A DNA stretch of 64,000 bases from Astragalus membranaceus. Its lineage: Eukaryota; Streptophyta; Magnoliopsida; Fabales; Fabaceae. The translations under genes and the position numbers were made by a program. This document shows positions 31,482 to 43,563 of the stretch, in pieces (within the stretch, counting starts at the first letter, position 1; every line of letters begins with the position of its first letter). The notes beneath the pieces were generated by a model. The model searched no databases, was not told the DNA's origin, and was given only the letters and a program-made list of their open reading frames with translations. The DNA lies in the NCBI GenBank assembly GCA_039519185.1, contig CM076847.1, positions 76,037,747 to 76,101,746 of the forward strand, written 5' to 3'.

Positions 31482-33130
31482 TCATGACATAGATGGCCTC
31501 CGGTATTGAGACATAGTATCCATCATTTCCTTAAAGCGCACCTCATTCAACAACTGCTGCTCCGCCTGCTGCTCCCGCATCTGTTGTATTTTCTGATCAT
31601 GTACCTTCTGTCGCTCTTCGATCTCACACTGTTTATCGCTCAGTTTTTGCGTCAATAGCTGAACATCGCTTAATTCTGAAAGCGTAGGGACATAAGAGCG
31701 ACCAGTACTACTGTCTGAAGAAGATGCGGGATTCGGATTTGGAATAATGGAATTTGGGAAAGCAGACAGGCCCAAACCACCAACTCCTACTAACCGACCA
31801 CTTTTTGATGGCCCAACAGATTTCTGCCAAGCAAGAAAAGCTGCTCGACTCTCCTCATTGACATCAAGCTCACTGCCACTACTCTGTTAAGTTTCACGAT
31901 AACTGGTCTGCCAATCATAGAAATTTTCCTGAAAGCAACAACCAAGAAATGAATAACCATTAGTATGTAATATATAATATAATATAATATAATATAATAT
32001 AATATAATAAAAACAATATATAAATATAAATAATAAACGTTATTTACCGAAATTTCCCTAGACCGGTCTTCAATATATTCACCAGTCTCCTCTCGCATAT
32101 GAAGTTGGCGGTGTAACTCAGGCAAAGTAGGTGGCCGACCAAGAAAAGCCTCCTATATATACATAGTTATTATTTAATATTATTATTTAATAAAATATAA
32201 AATATGTACGTATGTATAATATAAGTTTAATTAATTATTAAATTTACCAAGCGTCTGTAATGTTCAGCTGTGATAGAACCACCCGTGTTTATGCAACCAC
32301 CTCTCTCAGAAGCACGATTCTTCGTGGCTTTCTCACATTTTTGTTTATACTTCTCATCGTTCCATTTCAGTTGGAGCTCGTGCCAATCAGAATCACTGAT
32401 CCATGTCGGCTTCTGTTTCTTATTATGGTGTTCCCAGAGCATTTCAGAGAAGCGATGAGAAGCTCTTGTGTTGAATGTTCTCTCAACTTCCTTCGTCGCA
32501 TCTGGGTACCATGCCATTTTTTCCTATTTAAACAAATTTAATTAACTTGTTAGTAAAAACAAATTAATCAATTCAACAAAATTAAAAAATTAAAAATTAA
32601 TTAATTCGTTAAAAAACTTACTCTAAATGCATTCTACATCTTTGAATCCTTATCTTTTTTGACCTCCGTCCAATTCGCCCAAGGTTTAGTGTAATTTGCT
32701 TTGATGATGTCTGTGATCGTGCTGGATACAATCCTCCCAGGAATAAATCTGTACATAAAAAAGATAATTTATTAGATAATAATTATATTTAAATTAAGTT
32801 TTAAATATAAATAAAACAAATATCATTAATAAATAAATAAATACTTACTGGTGGTCAGCAACCTTCACTACTATACGACTGTCGGGCGTAACCTCAACCA
32901 CCTCATTATCAATATTATATCTGCGTATCCCATCTGCATCTGGCGGGGATATGGGAGTACCGGGTGGAGGCACAAATGGACGACTCAGCGTACTAGGTCC
33001 ATTTCCATCATCCGTACTAGCAGGTGGAGCCACAAAAGGGTCATCAACAACGACATAAGTTACACGACGACGACGACGACCGCGTAAAGAAGTAGAAATC
33101 TTCTTAAAAAAACCAATCGGTGGGTCATGA
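31482..33130 (-). pseudogene. CACTA second gene, Transposase_24-type protein
   Basis: Several exon-like frames in order: a proline-rich N-terminus with RPFVPPPGTPISPPDADG and RRYNIDNEVVEVTPDSR (about 32850-33040); FIPGRIVSSTITDIIKANY (about 32680-32750); the core MAWYPDATKEVERTFNTRAS, SDSDWHELQLKWNDEKYKQK and CEKATKNRASERGGCINTGG (32240-32517), which is the recognisable Transposase_24 block; RQLHMREETGEY (about 32080); and a coiled-coil-like Gln/Glu-rich tail (31482-31775). Introns are AT-rich with plausible GT/AG borders. In En/Spm-type elements such proteins assist transposition by binding subterminal repeats. Completeness cannot be proven without transcripts. Confidence 0.75.
31972..32010. 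repeat. AATAT pentanucleotide microsatellite
   Basis: About seven copies of TATAA units in the intron of the Transposase_24-type gene. Confidence 0.9.
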
Positions 33131-33278
33131 GGTAAGTCATGATCAGATTCTGATCCTCATGATGCCAATAGTACTGTATCTATATATATATATATATATA
33201 TAATATGATGAATAACGTACATACATGATGAATAACATAAATAGTGAATAACATGCATAAATGATTAATAACATACTG

Positions 33279-33318
<40 letters not shown>

Positions 33319-33460
33319 GATGAATAACATACATGAATCAAGTCTGATAAATATTAATATTTCATATCAAATTAATTAATTACAAATAAGATCATCTAAT
33401 TAATTAGAATCTCATTCTTTCTCGAAATCACCATCATCATCAGATGAGTGAATTCCTGAT

Positions 33461-35764
33461 TGTTGCACCCGAAAAAGTCCCCGAGGGAGAACCTTCCTCG
33501 TTCACAACTTTTCCTAAGACAATGAAGCCGCCACCAATATTTATTAAGGAAAATATTAGGAAAACCTTTTTGGAAAGCAATTGGTCTTGCGAAACTAGAG
33601 AATAGGGTTCGGGGGTCGGTTACGCGCGGGGAAGGTGTTAGCACCCCACACGTCCTCTCTACTGAGAGGGAACCTTTAATTAAATGTGTGGTTTTAGTGT
33701 GTTGACTTGAAAATACTTGATTTTGCCTCTCTACTTCTTATTGAAAAACTCTTAATGAAAATCTTTATTTATTATGAAAAAAAAGGGGGAAAAAGGGTTT
33801 TTAAGAAAAAACGTGCTTGACGAGACATGACCCGCTCCTACGTATCTCCCGGTGCGATGGAGAATTCAAAGCTACGTAGTTCTTGGTTGTCTTTTTGAAA
33901 AGCTTTTGTTTTTTATCTTTTTTTTTGTGAGTTTTTGAAATAGGACGAGCCTTTAGTGAATGATTAAACTAACCAAGGTTATGGGTAATCCCATAGATAG
34001 GCAAGGAAGGAACTTGAATCGGGCATTAAGCAAAATACAAGAGTAGGCGAGATTGAACCTAAATGCACATCTAGTGGAAGATGCTAGGCGAGAACCATAC
34101 TCAAATATTTCTACAAAACGCAAGGGGAATCTAAATGCACATCTAGTGGAAGATGCAATGTAAGGAATGGACCTATCTAAGTATTGATGACATTCTATAT
34201 GAGAGTAGACGATGACACTGTAAGCTCAAGCAAAAGAGTTGCCTCAATCATGATCATTGGCCAGCATAAGCAAGCAAATTATTTAGCGACCAAAGTATCA
34301 AAAAAATGTTGAATCACTTTGGTCAATCCTCACACTTAAGATTAAGTGCACAAGTGCACAAGTGTGCATCACATTACCAATCATCATATAAACTAAAAGG
34401 GTTGAATCATCTGAGACCATCTTCACCACTCAGAACATGATGCACTAGGCATAAGTGGGAATCATGTGGTTCATCATCAACAATGACACTATAACTAAGT
34501 TAAATCACATAGGGCAATTTTGGCATGGATCACAATGATTAAATATTAACAAATATAAAGACAGAAATACCTCTGATGAAGGCAGATACTACCCCTTGAA
34601 GAACGCAACTCTAACTAACTCTTGTAGAAGATCAGCTCAGACGGACCAACGGAACGAATAGAGCGAAAAAATAAAGCGTAGAAGAGTTTTTTCTAAAATG
34701 TGAGAGATTTCGAGAAAAATGGGTTTTTTCTCTGATCTCGTGAAAATCTGTGTCCGTGTTCGTGTCTGATCTTGTGAAATCCGTGTCTGTGAAGCAGAGA
34801 GGAATTGTGAAATTGTGGTCCTCTGATCTCGCAAAAAAATGTCTGTGTCCAAAATGTGACTTGAGGCTGCCTATTTATAGGCTTAGGAAAGCGTAGGAAT
34901 TAAAACATTTATTGCAAGGATGAATCGATTGTTTGATGAAATGTAACAAGTGTATAATCGATTCCTTGCCTTTGAAAAAATCACATGAATCGATTCCAAG
35001 CTTAGCTAGATGAGTGAGGAATCGATTCTTGGCTCCTTAAAATTGCTTGAAAATCGATTTCATGCTTTGATAAAATAAGGAGGAATCGATTATTGGCTCT
35101 TTAAAATTGCTTGAAAATCGATTTCATGCTTTGATAAAATAAGGAGGAATCGATTCTTGGCTCTTTAAAATTGCTTGAAAATCGATTTCTTGCTTTGATA
35201 AAATAAGGAGGAATCGATTCATGGCCTATAGAAGAGCTTGAAAATCGATTTCATGGTCCTTTGAAAATGAAGGAAATCGATTATAGGCTTGGCTTGAGTG
35301 TATGCAAATCGATTTCATGCATTAACATAGGATTTGGGAAATCGATTCTTGGCCTTTGGAGTTGCTTGAAAATCGATTTCATGGCCATTAGAAAATACTA
35401 TAAATCGATTTTTGGCCTTTGGTACATAATAGAAATCAATTCTTGTTTTCCACAAAATGTTTTTAGGTCTTTGCCATGCATGCATAAAATATTTTCCAAA
35501 GCTTGCCATGCATGCATAATATATTTTTCAAAACTTGCCATGCATGCATAACATATTTCATGCAAAAATCATTTTTATGAAATCTTTTGTGAGTGATGAC
35601 CAAAATGCCCTTTTTGACCCTAAAAACCCTAATTTCCCCAAAAAGTGCATTCTAACCCTAAAAATGATTTCAAAAACTTTGGAGCGGCTTCTAGGACCCA
35701 AAATGCATTTTTCGTGTGGAAAATTAGGGTTTTGACCTAAGCCGGACAAAATTGGGGTATGACA
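33461..35764. repeat. Solo LTR, 2304 bp, TSD CTGAT
   Basis: Starts TGTTGCACCCGAAAAAG and ends TTGGGGTATGACA, flanked by CTGAT (33456-33460 and 35765-35769). There is no internal domain, so this is a single LTR left by recombination between the two LTRs of a larger element. It lies in the last coding exon of the CACTA transposase. The interior carries a tandem array with AATCGATT cores (34920-35430) and a leader with AG-rich sequence. The long LTR suggests a gypsy-type parent, but the family is not certain. Confidence 0.92.
34920..35430. repeat. Tandem array with AATCGATT cores
   Basis: At least fifteen spaced AATCGATT/GATTC-type cores. From about 35027 to 35220 a near-perfect unit of about 61 bases (GGAATCGATTCTTGGCTC ... 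TTGATAAAATAA) repeats about three times. Flanking copies are shorter and more diverged. Confidence 0.85.
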
Positions 35765-35769
35765 CTGAT

Positions 35770-36962
35770 ACACCGACATGATCGACTGCATCCTCATGAT
35801 TTGTATATTCTTCTTCATTAACTTCATCACCAGTGTTTGGCTCATCACATAAACGAGTAATGGGTTCAACTTCAATCACTTCATTTACATTGGACATTTC
35901 ATCCATTTGATATGGCACGTCCTCCACTGTGTCATCATTTGTCTCAATGCGACCTCTTGGTTTTGTCTTAATTGCGACACACCAACCACGCCGATCAGTC
36001 CGTGTTGATGGATAAGAGACATAATAGACTTGTCTCACATTTTGTGCAAAGGCGAACGGATCATACAGTCGATATCCATTATTCATTTTAATGTCCACTG
36101 TATTTGTCTTTGGATTAAACTTTGTTCCTCGAGCGGACGGATCAAACCAATTACAATAAAAAACAACTACCTTTTGACTATAATCAAGATAAGGGTACGC
36201 AAGTTCATATATGTGTTCAACCACACCATAGAAATCATCTTCACCTCTCCCAGTGACACCCTTCATGCAAACTCCACTATTGACTGTTTCTCTGCCCTCT
36301 GTCCATTCCTTAGTGTGAAATTTGTATCCATTGACAAAATATGTGTGCCATTCTTTAACACATCTCCGAGGACCGTCAGATAAGTTCCTCAAGTGTTGGT
36401 TGGTAGGAGTCGGCGGGAGGGAATACACACATTGCCTAAACCACATTGAAAATGCGCATGAATATAAGCAGAAGATTGTTCTTCACTTACTGCCACTGAT
36501 GACAAGAACTCCCTAATAAGAAATTATTAATCGTCGTTACACAACTATGTAATTTTATTTATTAACTAATTGAGATTGCTAGGTAGAGAAATACATACTC
36601 AATGAATGGTTGGACCTCAGTACAGTTTATCAAGACACGAACATGGGCTGAATTTAACTCTTCTTCTGTTAGCCAATGAATTGACTCTTTTCGAGACGAA
36701 CGACCAGGTAGACAAAAGACAGAGAAAGCTAAATGATGTCTTGGACATTCAATTTCCATTTCATTTCGACTACTTCTAGGAGAAAATTCATTCTTGAAAT
36801 AATAAGAACAAAAATGAGTTGTTTCACGGTGTAAATAAAAAGAACATATCGATCCTTCAACTCTAGCTTTATTTTTAACTGATCTTTTTGAATCACCCAT
36901 GAACCTGCAGAAAATGATATGTTAATAATCATCTAATCCAAATGATATATATAAACTTCTTT

Positions 36963-37001
<39 letters not shown>

Positions 37002-39391
37002 TAACTGACCTTTTAAACGGATACATCCATCTGTATTGAACATGTTCGCCAAGTTTAGCTTCATATGCGAGATGAACAGGAAGATGCTCCATAGAATCAA
37101 AGAAACCAGACGGAAATATTCTCTCCAACTTGCATAAGATAAGTGGGATGTCATGTTCCATTTTTGTAAGGTCATCCGCTTTTAGCGTTGCAGAACACAA
37201 ATTCTTAAAGTATTGACTTATTTCAATGAGCGGATTCCAAACGTGTGTTGGCAACGAACTAAAGGCAATAGGAAGTAAGCACTCCATGAATACATGACAA
37301 TCATGGGTCTTCATCCCATGTAACCTCCCATTATTCACATTGGAACATCTTGCTAAATTGGAAGAATAACCGTCTGACATTTTCAACTCAAAAATCCACC
37401 GAAAAACTGCTTTCGCTTGCTCCGTAGATAAAGTATAATTAGCTTTGGGTTTCAGTGTCCTACCGTTAGCTTGCTCAACCAACAACAAATCATTTCGCCT
37501 ACAGTAATGATCCACGTCCTTCCTAGCCTTCTCATTGTCTTTCGTTTTACCTTTCACGTGCATAACAGTATTAAATATGTTATCAAAGAAATTCTCTTCA
37601 ATATGCATTACATCAAGACCGTGTCTCAATAGATTATCTTTCCAATATGGAAGTTCCCAAAAAATACTTTTTTTGGTCCAATTATGCCATAGTCCATAAC
37701 CATCTGGACGAGAAACAACACCCACAACGACTTCCACAGGAGAGATATCCTTGACACTGTTCCAAACTTCTTCTGGTGTCAGCCTACGAGGAGGTTCAGC
37801 TGTTTCAACATTCTCCTTGATGAATGCATATTTTGACTTTCTAAAAGGATGCTCGGTAGGTAAAAACCTACGGTGCGAGTCAAATTAAACCATGAGGTTT
37901 TTCCTCCATATTTAAGAGTAAAAGCCTTTGTGTCAACCATGAAAATCGGACACAACATCTTACCATGTGTCCCCCCATCCAGACAACATTCCATACGCAG
38001 GAAAGTCATTAATGGTCCACATCAAAGCCGCCCTCATCATGAAATTTTGTCTTCGTGTTGCATCATAAGTTAAAACACCATTCCACAACCTTTTTAGGTC
38101 ATCAATCAAAGGTTGCAAATATATGTCAATACCAGTTTTTGGATTAGTTGGCCCTGGTATTATAGCATTTAAAAACATGTAGGGTTTAGACATACACATT
38201 TCAGGAGGAAGGTTGTATGGGGTAACAATAACTGGCCAACAAGAATACCATGTTGCTGACGCTTGAATATATGGTGTGAAACCATCAGAGCATAAACCAA
38301 GCCGAACATTGCGTGGATCAATGGCAAAATCTGGATGAACACGATCAAAATGCTTCCAAGCTTCACCATCAGATGGATGACATAATTCACCAGAATTATT
38401 TCTATTTTCATAGTGCCACGTCATTTTACCCACAGTTTCCAATGAAGTGAACATCCTCTCCAGCCTTGGTATAATCGGCAGGTAGAACATTGCTTTCCTT
38501 GGAACTGGTTTTGCCTCTGCTTGTCCCTTTCCTGCTGACACGATCCCGTGGCTCTTGACAAAACTTGCATTCCAGCAATTCTCCATCATTTATGCCAAAC
38601 TCATTGTTATAATAGATCATGCAACCAGACACACAACAATCAATTCTTATGGAATTTAAACCAAGCTTCGACACCAATCTTTTAGCATCATAATAACTCT
38701 GCGGCAAAAGTCCTCTAACGGGGGTTGCATCCAACATCATTTTAGTCATGTATTCCATGCACAATTCCGCAACGTTAAATTGAGACTTAAGACCCAACAA
38801 CCGAACACACATTGATAACTTAGAGTCTGTAGATCCTTCAAATAATGGTTTATTTGTCTGACTCAAAAACATATAAAACCTCTGAGCTTCCTCGTTTGGA
38901 ACTTCTTTAGTATCATATTGTGGTTCTTCGAAATCCAAATTTACACCGACAGCATTAGATATCATCCCCTGAAAAACATCAAACGGCGGCTGATATCCCG
39001 TAGTCGTTGGATTACTACTTGATGTGGAAGCTACGACAGGACTTGATGTGGGACCTTCTACTTGGACAGGAACATTATCAATCGCAGGAACTCCAGCTGC
39101 TACCTCGCCATGACGGGTCCATATCCAATAATTTGGCTTAAACCCATTATTGTACAAATCAAGTCGAACATCACATTCATTTTTTATAAATCGAAACATA
39201 CATTTAGAGCAAGGACATCTAATTCCACCTTGTCGCCCAAACTCTTTTTGACGCTTAGCAAAAAGAATAAACTCTTCGACTCCTTGTACAAAACGTCGTT
39301 TCAACCCAGCTCTTCCAGAATACATTCGATCATACATCCAACTACGATCCATTTTTTTGTATGCCCCCTTATAATATACAAAACACAACAT
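35770..39391 (-). pseudogene. CACTA TNP2-type transposase (Transposase_21, DUF4218, DUF4216)
   Basis: Domain order from the N-terminus: a Transpos_assoc block (DRSWMYDRMYSGRAGLKRRF, RCPCSKC) from 39352; Transposase_21 with HPSDGEAWKHFDRVHPDFA, LGLCSDGFTPY and DIYLQPLIDDLKRLW (38050-38400); CLDGGTHGKMLCPIFMVD and HNWTKKSIFWELPYW with HGLDVMHIEENFFDN (37560-37990); DUF4218 with GRLHGMKTHDCHVFMECLLP, then YRWMYPFKR across an intron; and DUF4216 with GVVEHIYELAYP and VVFYCNWFDPSARG (35900-36240). Introns at 36905-37009 and near 36510-36585 have GT/AG borders. At least three frame breaks are visible (about 38535, 37970 and 37890). The extreme C-terminus is cut off by the solo LTR; the original stop lies near 33412. 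Confidence 0.9.
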
Positions 39392-40290
39392 ATATCATAC
39401 ATGTGTATTAATTAGAACAATACACACGTGTATTAGAACAATACACATTAGTATTGGTATTGGTAACATTTTATTTTACGAATAATTTGACTTTTTTTAC
39501 TTATATTATATATATATAATATCGTATTTATTTTATCTAAAAAAATACAAATAACAAACAATACTTTGTATTATAATAATATAATAACAAACAATTTTAC
39601 TTTTTTTACTAATATTATTCTAATATTTCGTATTTATTTTATCTAAAAAAATACAAATAACAAACAAATAATACAATCTAATTTATTTTATTTCTTCGAA
39701 TAATTTCAACTTATAACATCAATAATTTTTACTAAATAAAACTATTACACAATAAATTAAATTTATTTTACTTTCACAAAAAAATTCAGCTAATAACATC
39801 AAATAACATTAAAATAATTCGTATTTAATTTTGCTAAATAAAAACTAATAATTTTTCTGTTTTTTACTAATAAACTAATAACATTTTAAACACGGTTCAA
39901 GCATCTCAGATAATAACAAGAAATAACAATTTATAACAAATAATTTTGTTAACCAACCGGTAGTGAAGAGAAGTCTCTGACATGATGCTCTTTTGAACAA
40001 AACTTTCAAGCAAACTTCAAACTCCAAACTCCAAACTCCAATCAATTGCAAAACAAATAATAACAAAAAAAAATATTAAACAACACATATTCAAAAACTA
40101 AATATTAACTAAAACAATCAAATATCAGTTAAAAAACATACCTTAAACAAAACATAAGAATAATCTCGCAGAGGGAACAAAACAGATTTCGAGTGAAGTG
40201 TATTGAGAGATTTGAGAAGAGAAGAGTGAGAGATTTCGGAGAAGAGAGTGAAGAGTGAGTGAAGAAGGGGTTCGTATATATAGAGGGACG
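39392..40290. other. Leader region of the CACTA transposase
   Basis: AT-rich, no protein. On the minus strand it ends in a TATATA block near 40275 and a GA-rich leader (40190-40270), the likely promoter and 5' UTR of the transposase gene. The first exon may lie near 40140, judged by an AG-rich stretch. Confidence 0.4.
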
Positions 40291-40574
40291 ATGCAATGGC
40301 TAGTTTACAATTCCACCGGAAATGACGCTTACCGGCAGATTTTGTGAGTACCGGCGGATTTCATTAAACGAGATGAACACAACTTCCAATAAAGAAATGC
40401 GCCGGAAATAGACAATACCGGCGGAATTTTGAATTTTACCGGCGGATTGTTAATTACCGGCGAATCCAGTTACATTTCTGGCGGATCTAGTTACATTACC
40501 GGCGGGCGTTTGAAATTCGAAATTTAAATATTTTTCGCCGAAAAACATGCTTACCGGCGGATTATTTTGTGGTT

Positions 40575-41686
40575 CACTACAAGAAAATCCTGCATTACCG
40601 GTGGATTTTTTCCGGCGGATATTCTGCATTTCCGGCGGCAAAAATGATATTTTCGGCAGATTTTTACATTATCAGCGGATATAAAAAAAAAATTTTGAAA
40701 ATCCGCCGGAAATTTACCGGCGGATTTTTTTGAATTACCGACGAATGTTCAAAAAGAAATTTTTTTTTTTGAAAAACTGCTGGAAATTCAAAAAAATCCG
40801 CCGGAAATGTCGCCGGAAATTTACCGGCGGATTTTTAACATTTCCGACGGATTTTGTTTAAAAATAATAATAAAAAATTTCAAAAAATCCACCGGAAACG
40901 TATTCATTCTCTCATTTCACTCTTTATTTCCTTCTCACTTTCTCCTACACTCTTCTACATTTCTTTTCTTCTTCCTTCTCATTCATCACTTATTCATTCT
41001 TATTTCTTCTTTCTGATATACTCTTCAAACTTAATTAAATTTCTCTACATATCTATTTTCTATATTTCCCATTTCTTCTTCCTTCTCACTTCTTCTTATT
41101 TCTTCATTCACATACTCTCATCTATTCTTATTTCTTATCACTTGTTCATTCTTATTCTCTCCTATATTATTTTTCCATACTCTCTTTCATATATTCTTTT
41201 TTTTTTGACACAACTCTCTTTCTTTCTTATTCATTCTAATTTCTCTATTACTTCTCATTTTATTCTATATAATTTTCTTCTCATATTCTAATTTATTTTT
41301 TATTACTTCTTATTTAATTAAAATAGAGAATTCGAAAAAAAAATTAAAAAAAAACTAAAAAAACTTAAAAATAAAATTAAAAAAATTTAAAAAAAATTAG
41401 TTTTTTTTAAAATCCGCCGGTAATTCAAAAAATCCGCTGGTAAATTTCCGGCGCCATTTCCGGCGCCATTTCCGGCGAATTTTTTGAATTACCGGCGGAT
41501 TTTTAAAAAAAAAATATTTTTTTAAAAAAATCCGCCGGAAACACACATTTCCGGCGGAAAAAATCCACCTGAAATTACGGTCGGATTTTTTCCGCCGGAA
41601 ACCGTTACCTGCGAACGAATTTCCGACGGATTTTGGCCTTTTCCAGCGGATTTTGGCCGCCGGTAATCCAGGAATTTCTTGTAGTG
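40575..41686. mobile_element. Nested non-autonomous CACTA element, TSD GTT
   Basis: Starts CACTACAAGAAAATCC and ends GGAATTTCTTGTAGTG, with GTT on both sides (40572-40574, 41687-41689). It is 1112 bp and has the same TCCGCCGGAAA-type subterminal arrays as its host element. The centre is a long TC-rich block (40900-41290) with no real gene. It lies in the subterminal repeat zone of the 11.3-kb CACTA element. Confidence 0.92.
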
Positions 41687-42060
41687 GTTGTTATCGGCGG
41701 ATTTTGGCGCCGGAACACTCTATTACCAGCGGATTTATTTTAAATATTAATTTAATTTTTTGAAATATATCCGTCGGAAACTGAACTTACCGGCGGATTA
41801 TTTTTAATTTTTTTCACAAAAAAGTTCCGCCGATAAAAATTGAGAAAACCGCCGGTAAATTACAGGCGAATTAAAATCCGCCGGTAAATCTTGAAGAATC
41901 CGCCGGTAATTTACTGAGGGATTTATTCCGCCGGTAACGCCTAAAATCCGCCGGTAACGTACTGGCTGGTTTATTTCGTCAGAAATAGACCGCCGAAAAT
42001 GTGCGAAATTCTTGTAGTGTGGAGTTTCTGTCATGGCTTGTTTAAGCTTGTCAAAGCCTA

Positions 42061-43563
42061 ACTAGGCTTGCTCAGACCATTGAAAGACATCTTTCTTCAA
42101 TAGGTTTGTGAGAGGGTTGGCTATGGAAGCATAGTTTTTCACAAAATTACGATAGAACCCAATTAAACCCAAAAATTCCCTAAGTTGTTTGATGTTTTGT
42201 GGGCAAGGCCAATCTGTCATAGCTATAATCTTTTTAGGGTCTGGTCTTACTCCTTGGTGAGATACAATGTGGCCTAGGTATGCTATGGATGGTTGGCCAA
42301 AGGTGCATTTGGATTGCTTAAGGAAAAATTGGTTATCTGGGAGGCATTGAAAAATGATTTCCAAGTGTGTGAGGTGGTCTTCTAAGTTCTTGCTATATAC
42401 TAGAATGTCATCATAGAAAACAATGACAAATTGGCGTAGGTGTGGTTGCAAATTAGGCCAAAAGGCATGACAAGGAATTCATGGTGGCCTTGGTGATTTC
42501 TAAAGGTTGTCTTGGCTATGTCTTCAGTGGCCATTCTGATTTGGTGATAACGAGAACGGAGGTCAAGCTTAGAGAACCACTGGGTTCCATATAATTCATC
42601 TAAAAGTTCATCCATGGAAGGGATTGGGAAGCGATCTTTCACTATTATGGTGTTAAGGGCACTATAATCTATGCAAAAATGCAAAGATCCATCTTTCTTA
42701 CTGACCAAGAGTACAAGGGAGGAAAAGGCACTTGTGCTAGGTTTATCATACCTTGGTTTAGCATGTCTTGAATCTGTTTTTCTATCTCATTCTTTTGAAA
42801 CTGAGGATAGTGATATGGTCTCACATTGATTGGGTTGAAGCAACTGGCTAAGGGAATGTGGTGGTCAGTTGGGTGTTTGGGGGTAAGGTGAACGGTTGGG
42901 AGAAAAGAGTAGCAAAGGTTGAAAGAAGGGTTTGTTTTTCGAGCAGGATAGGTGTAAGGCTGGTTGGAGGAGTGGTGGTGGGTGAGAAATGGAGTTGGAG
43001 GCAACTGTCATTAGCGTTTATGGAGATAAGGCATTTGAATTGGTGAAATTAGGCTTCTTCTGGACTAGGTAGAGGAGGGCATGTTAAGTGGATAAGGGTG
43101 CCTTGGTCACAAAAGGTCATGGTAAGCTTATCAAAGTCAGCGAGGGTTGGTCCTAGGATTTTTAGCCATTGGACTCCTAGCACCATTTCTGCTCCACTTA
43201 AGGGTAAGACAAAAAGGTCCACTTGGAAGGTGTGGTTATCTAATTGGAGTTAGGTTTGATGACACATAAAACAGCAGTTTAACTCCTTCCCATTTCCTAC
43301 AAGGACTTGGAATTCTTTTGAGGACTGCATGGGTAAATCTAATTGTTTGGCAACTCCATCTTGTATGAAATTATGGATGCTACCACTATCAATGAGGAAA
43401 GTGAGGGTGTGATTTTTGATGGTTCCTAAGATACGCAGGGTTTGGGGAATGGCATTTTCTAAGAGTGCATGTAAACTAATGTGAGGTGTGGTGGTAACAG
43501 GTTGGGAGGTTTCTCGTTGTGGTTCTGTTTGTGTTTGGATTAGGAGTTCAATGAGGGTTTTAG
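42061..43563 (-). pseudogene. Gypsy protease and reverse transcriptase
   Basis: The minus strand encodes the aspartic protease FLIDSGSIHNFIQDGVAKQL (DSG active site, about 43380), then SGAEMVLGVQWLK (about 43170), and the reverse transcriptase: HYPQFQKNEIEKQIQDMLNQ, LLVRKKDGS-type block, DYSALNTIIVKDRFPIP, SKLDLRSRYHQIRMA and the catalytic FYDDILVYSKNLEDH (about 42390), ending at GLIGFYRNFVKNYASIANPL. Frames change near 43250, 42700 and 42440. It stops at the CACTA insertion at 42019. Confidence 0.88.

Larger units (their letters stand above)
30685..42019 (-). mobile_element. 11.3-kb CACTA (En/Spm) element, TSD TGG
   Basis: Begins CACTACAAGAAATTTTGG and ends CGAAATTCTTGTAGTG, with TGG on both sides (30682-30684 and 42020-42022), inside gypsy RNase H coding sequence. 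Subterminal TCCGCCGGTAA/TTACCGGCGG arrays occupy about 30.7-30.95 kb and 40.3-42.0 kb. It encodes a TNP2-type transposase (35770-39391) and a second Transposase_24-type protein (31482-33130), both on the minus strand, as in En/Spm elements. A solo LTR and a second CACTA element are nested within it. Frameshifts in the transposase suggest it no longer moves by itself. Confidence 0.95.

Noticed and set aside
35770..39391. Possible host gene with DUF4216/DUF4218 domains.
   Set aside because: It lies between CACTA ends with a TSD, has the TNP2 domain order and frame breaks. It is a transposase.
30700..41990. Arrays of TCCGCCGGAAA words looked at first like a CRISPR-type or satellite array.
   Set aside because: Words occur in both orientations with irregular spacing near CACTACAAG ends. 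These are subterminal repeats of CACTA elements, and the DNA is clearly plant.
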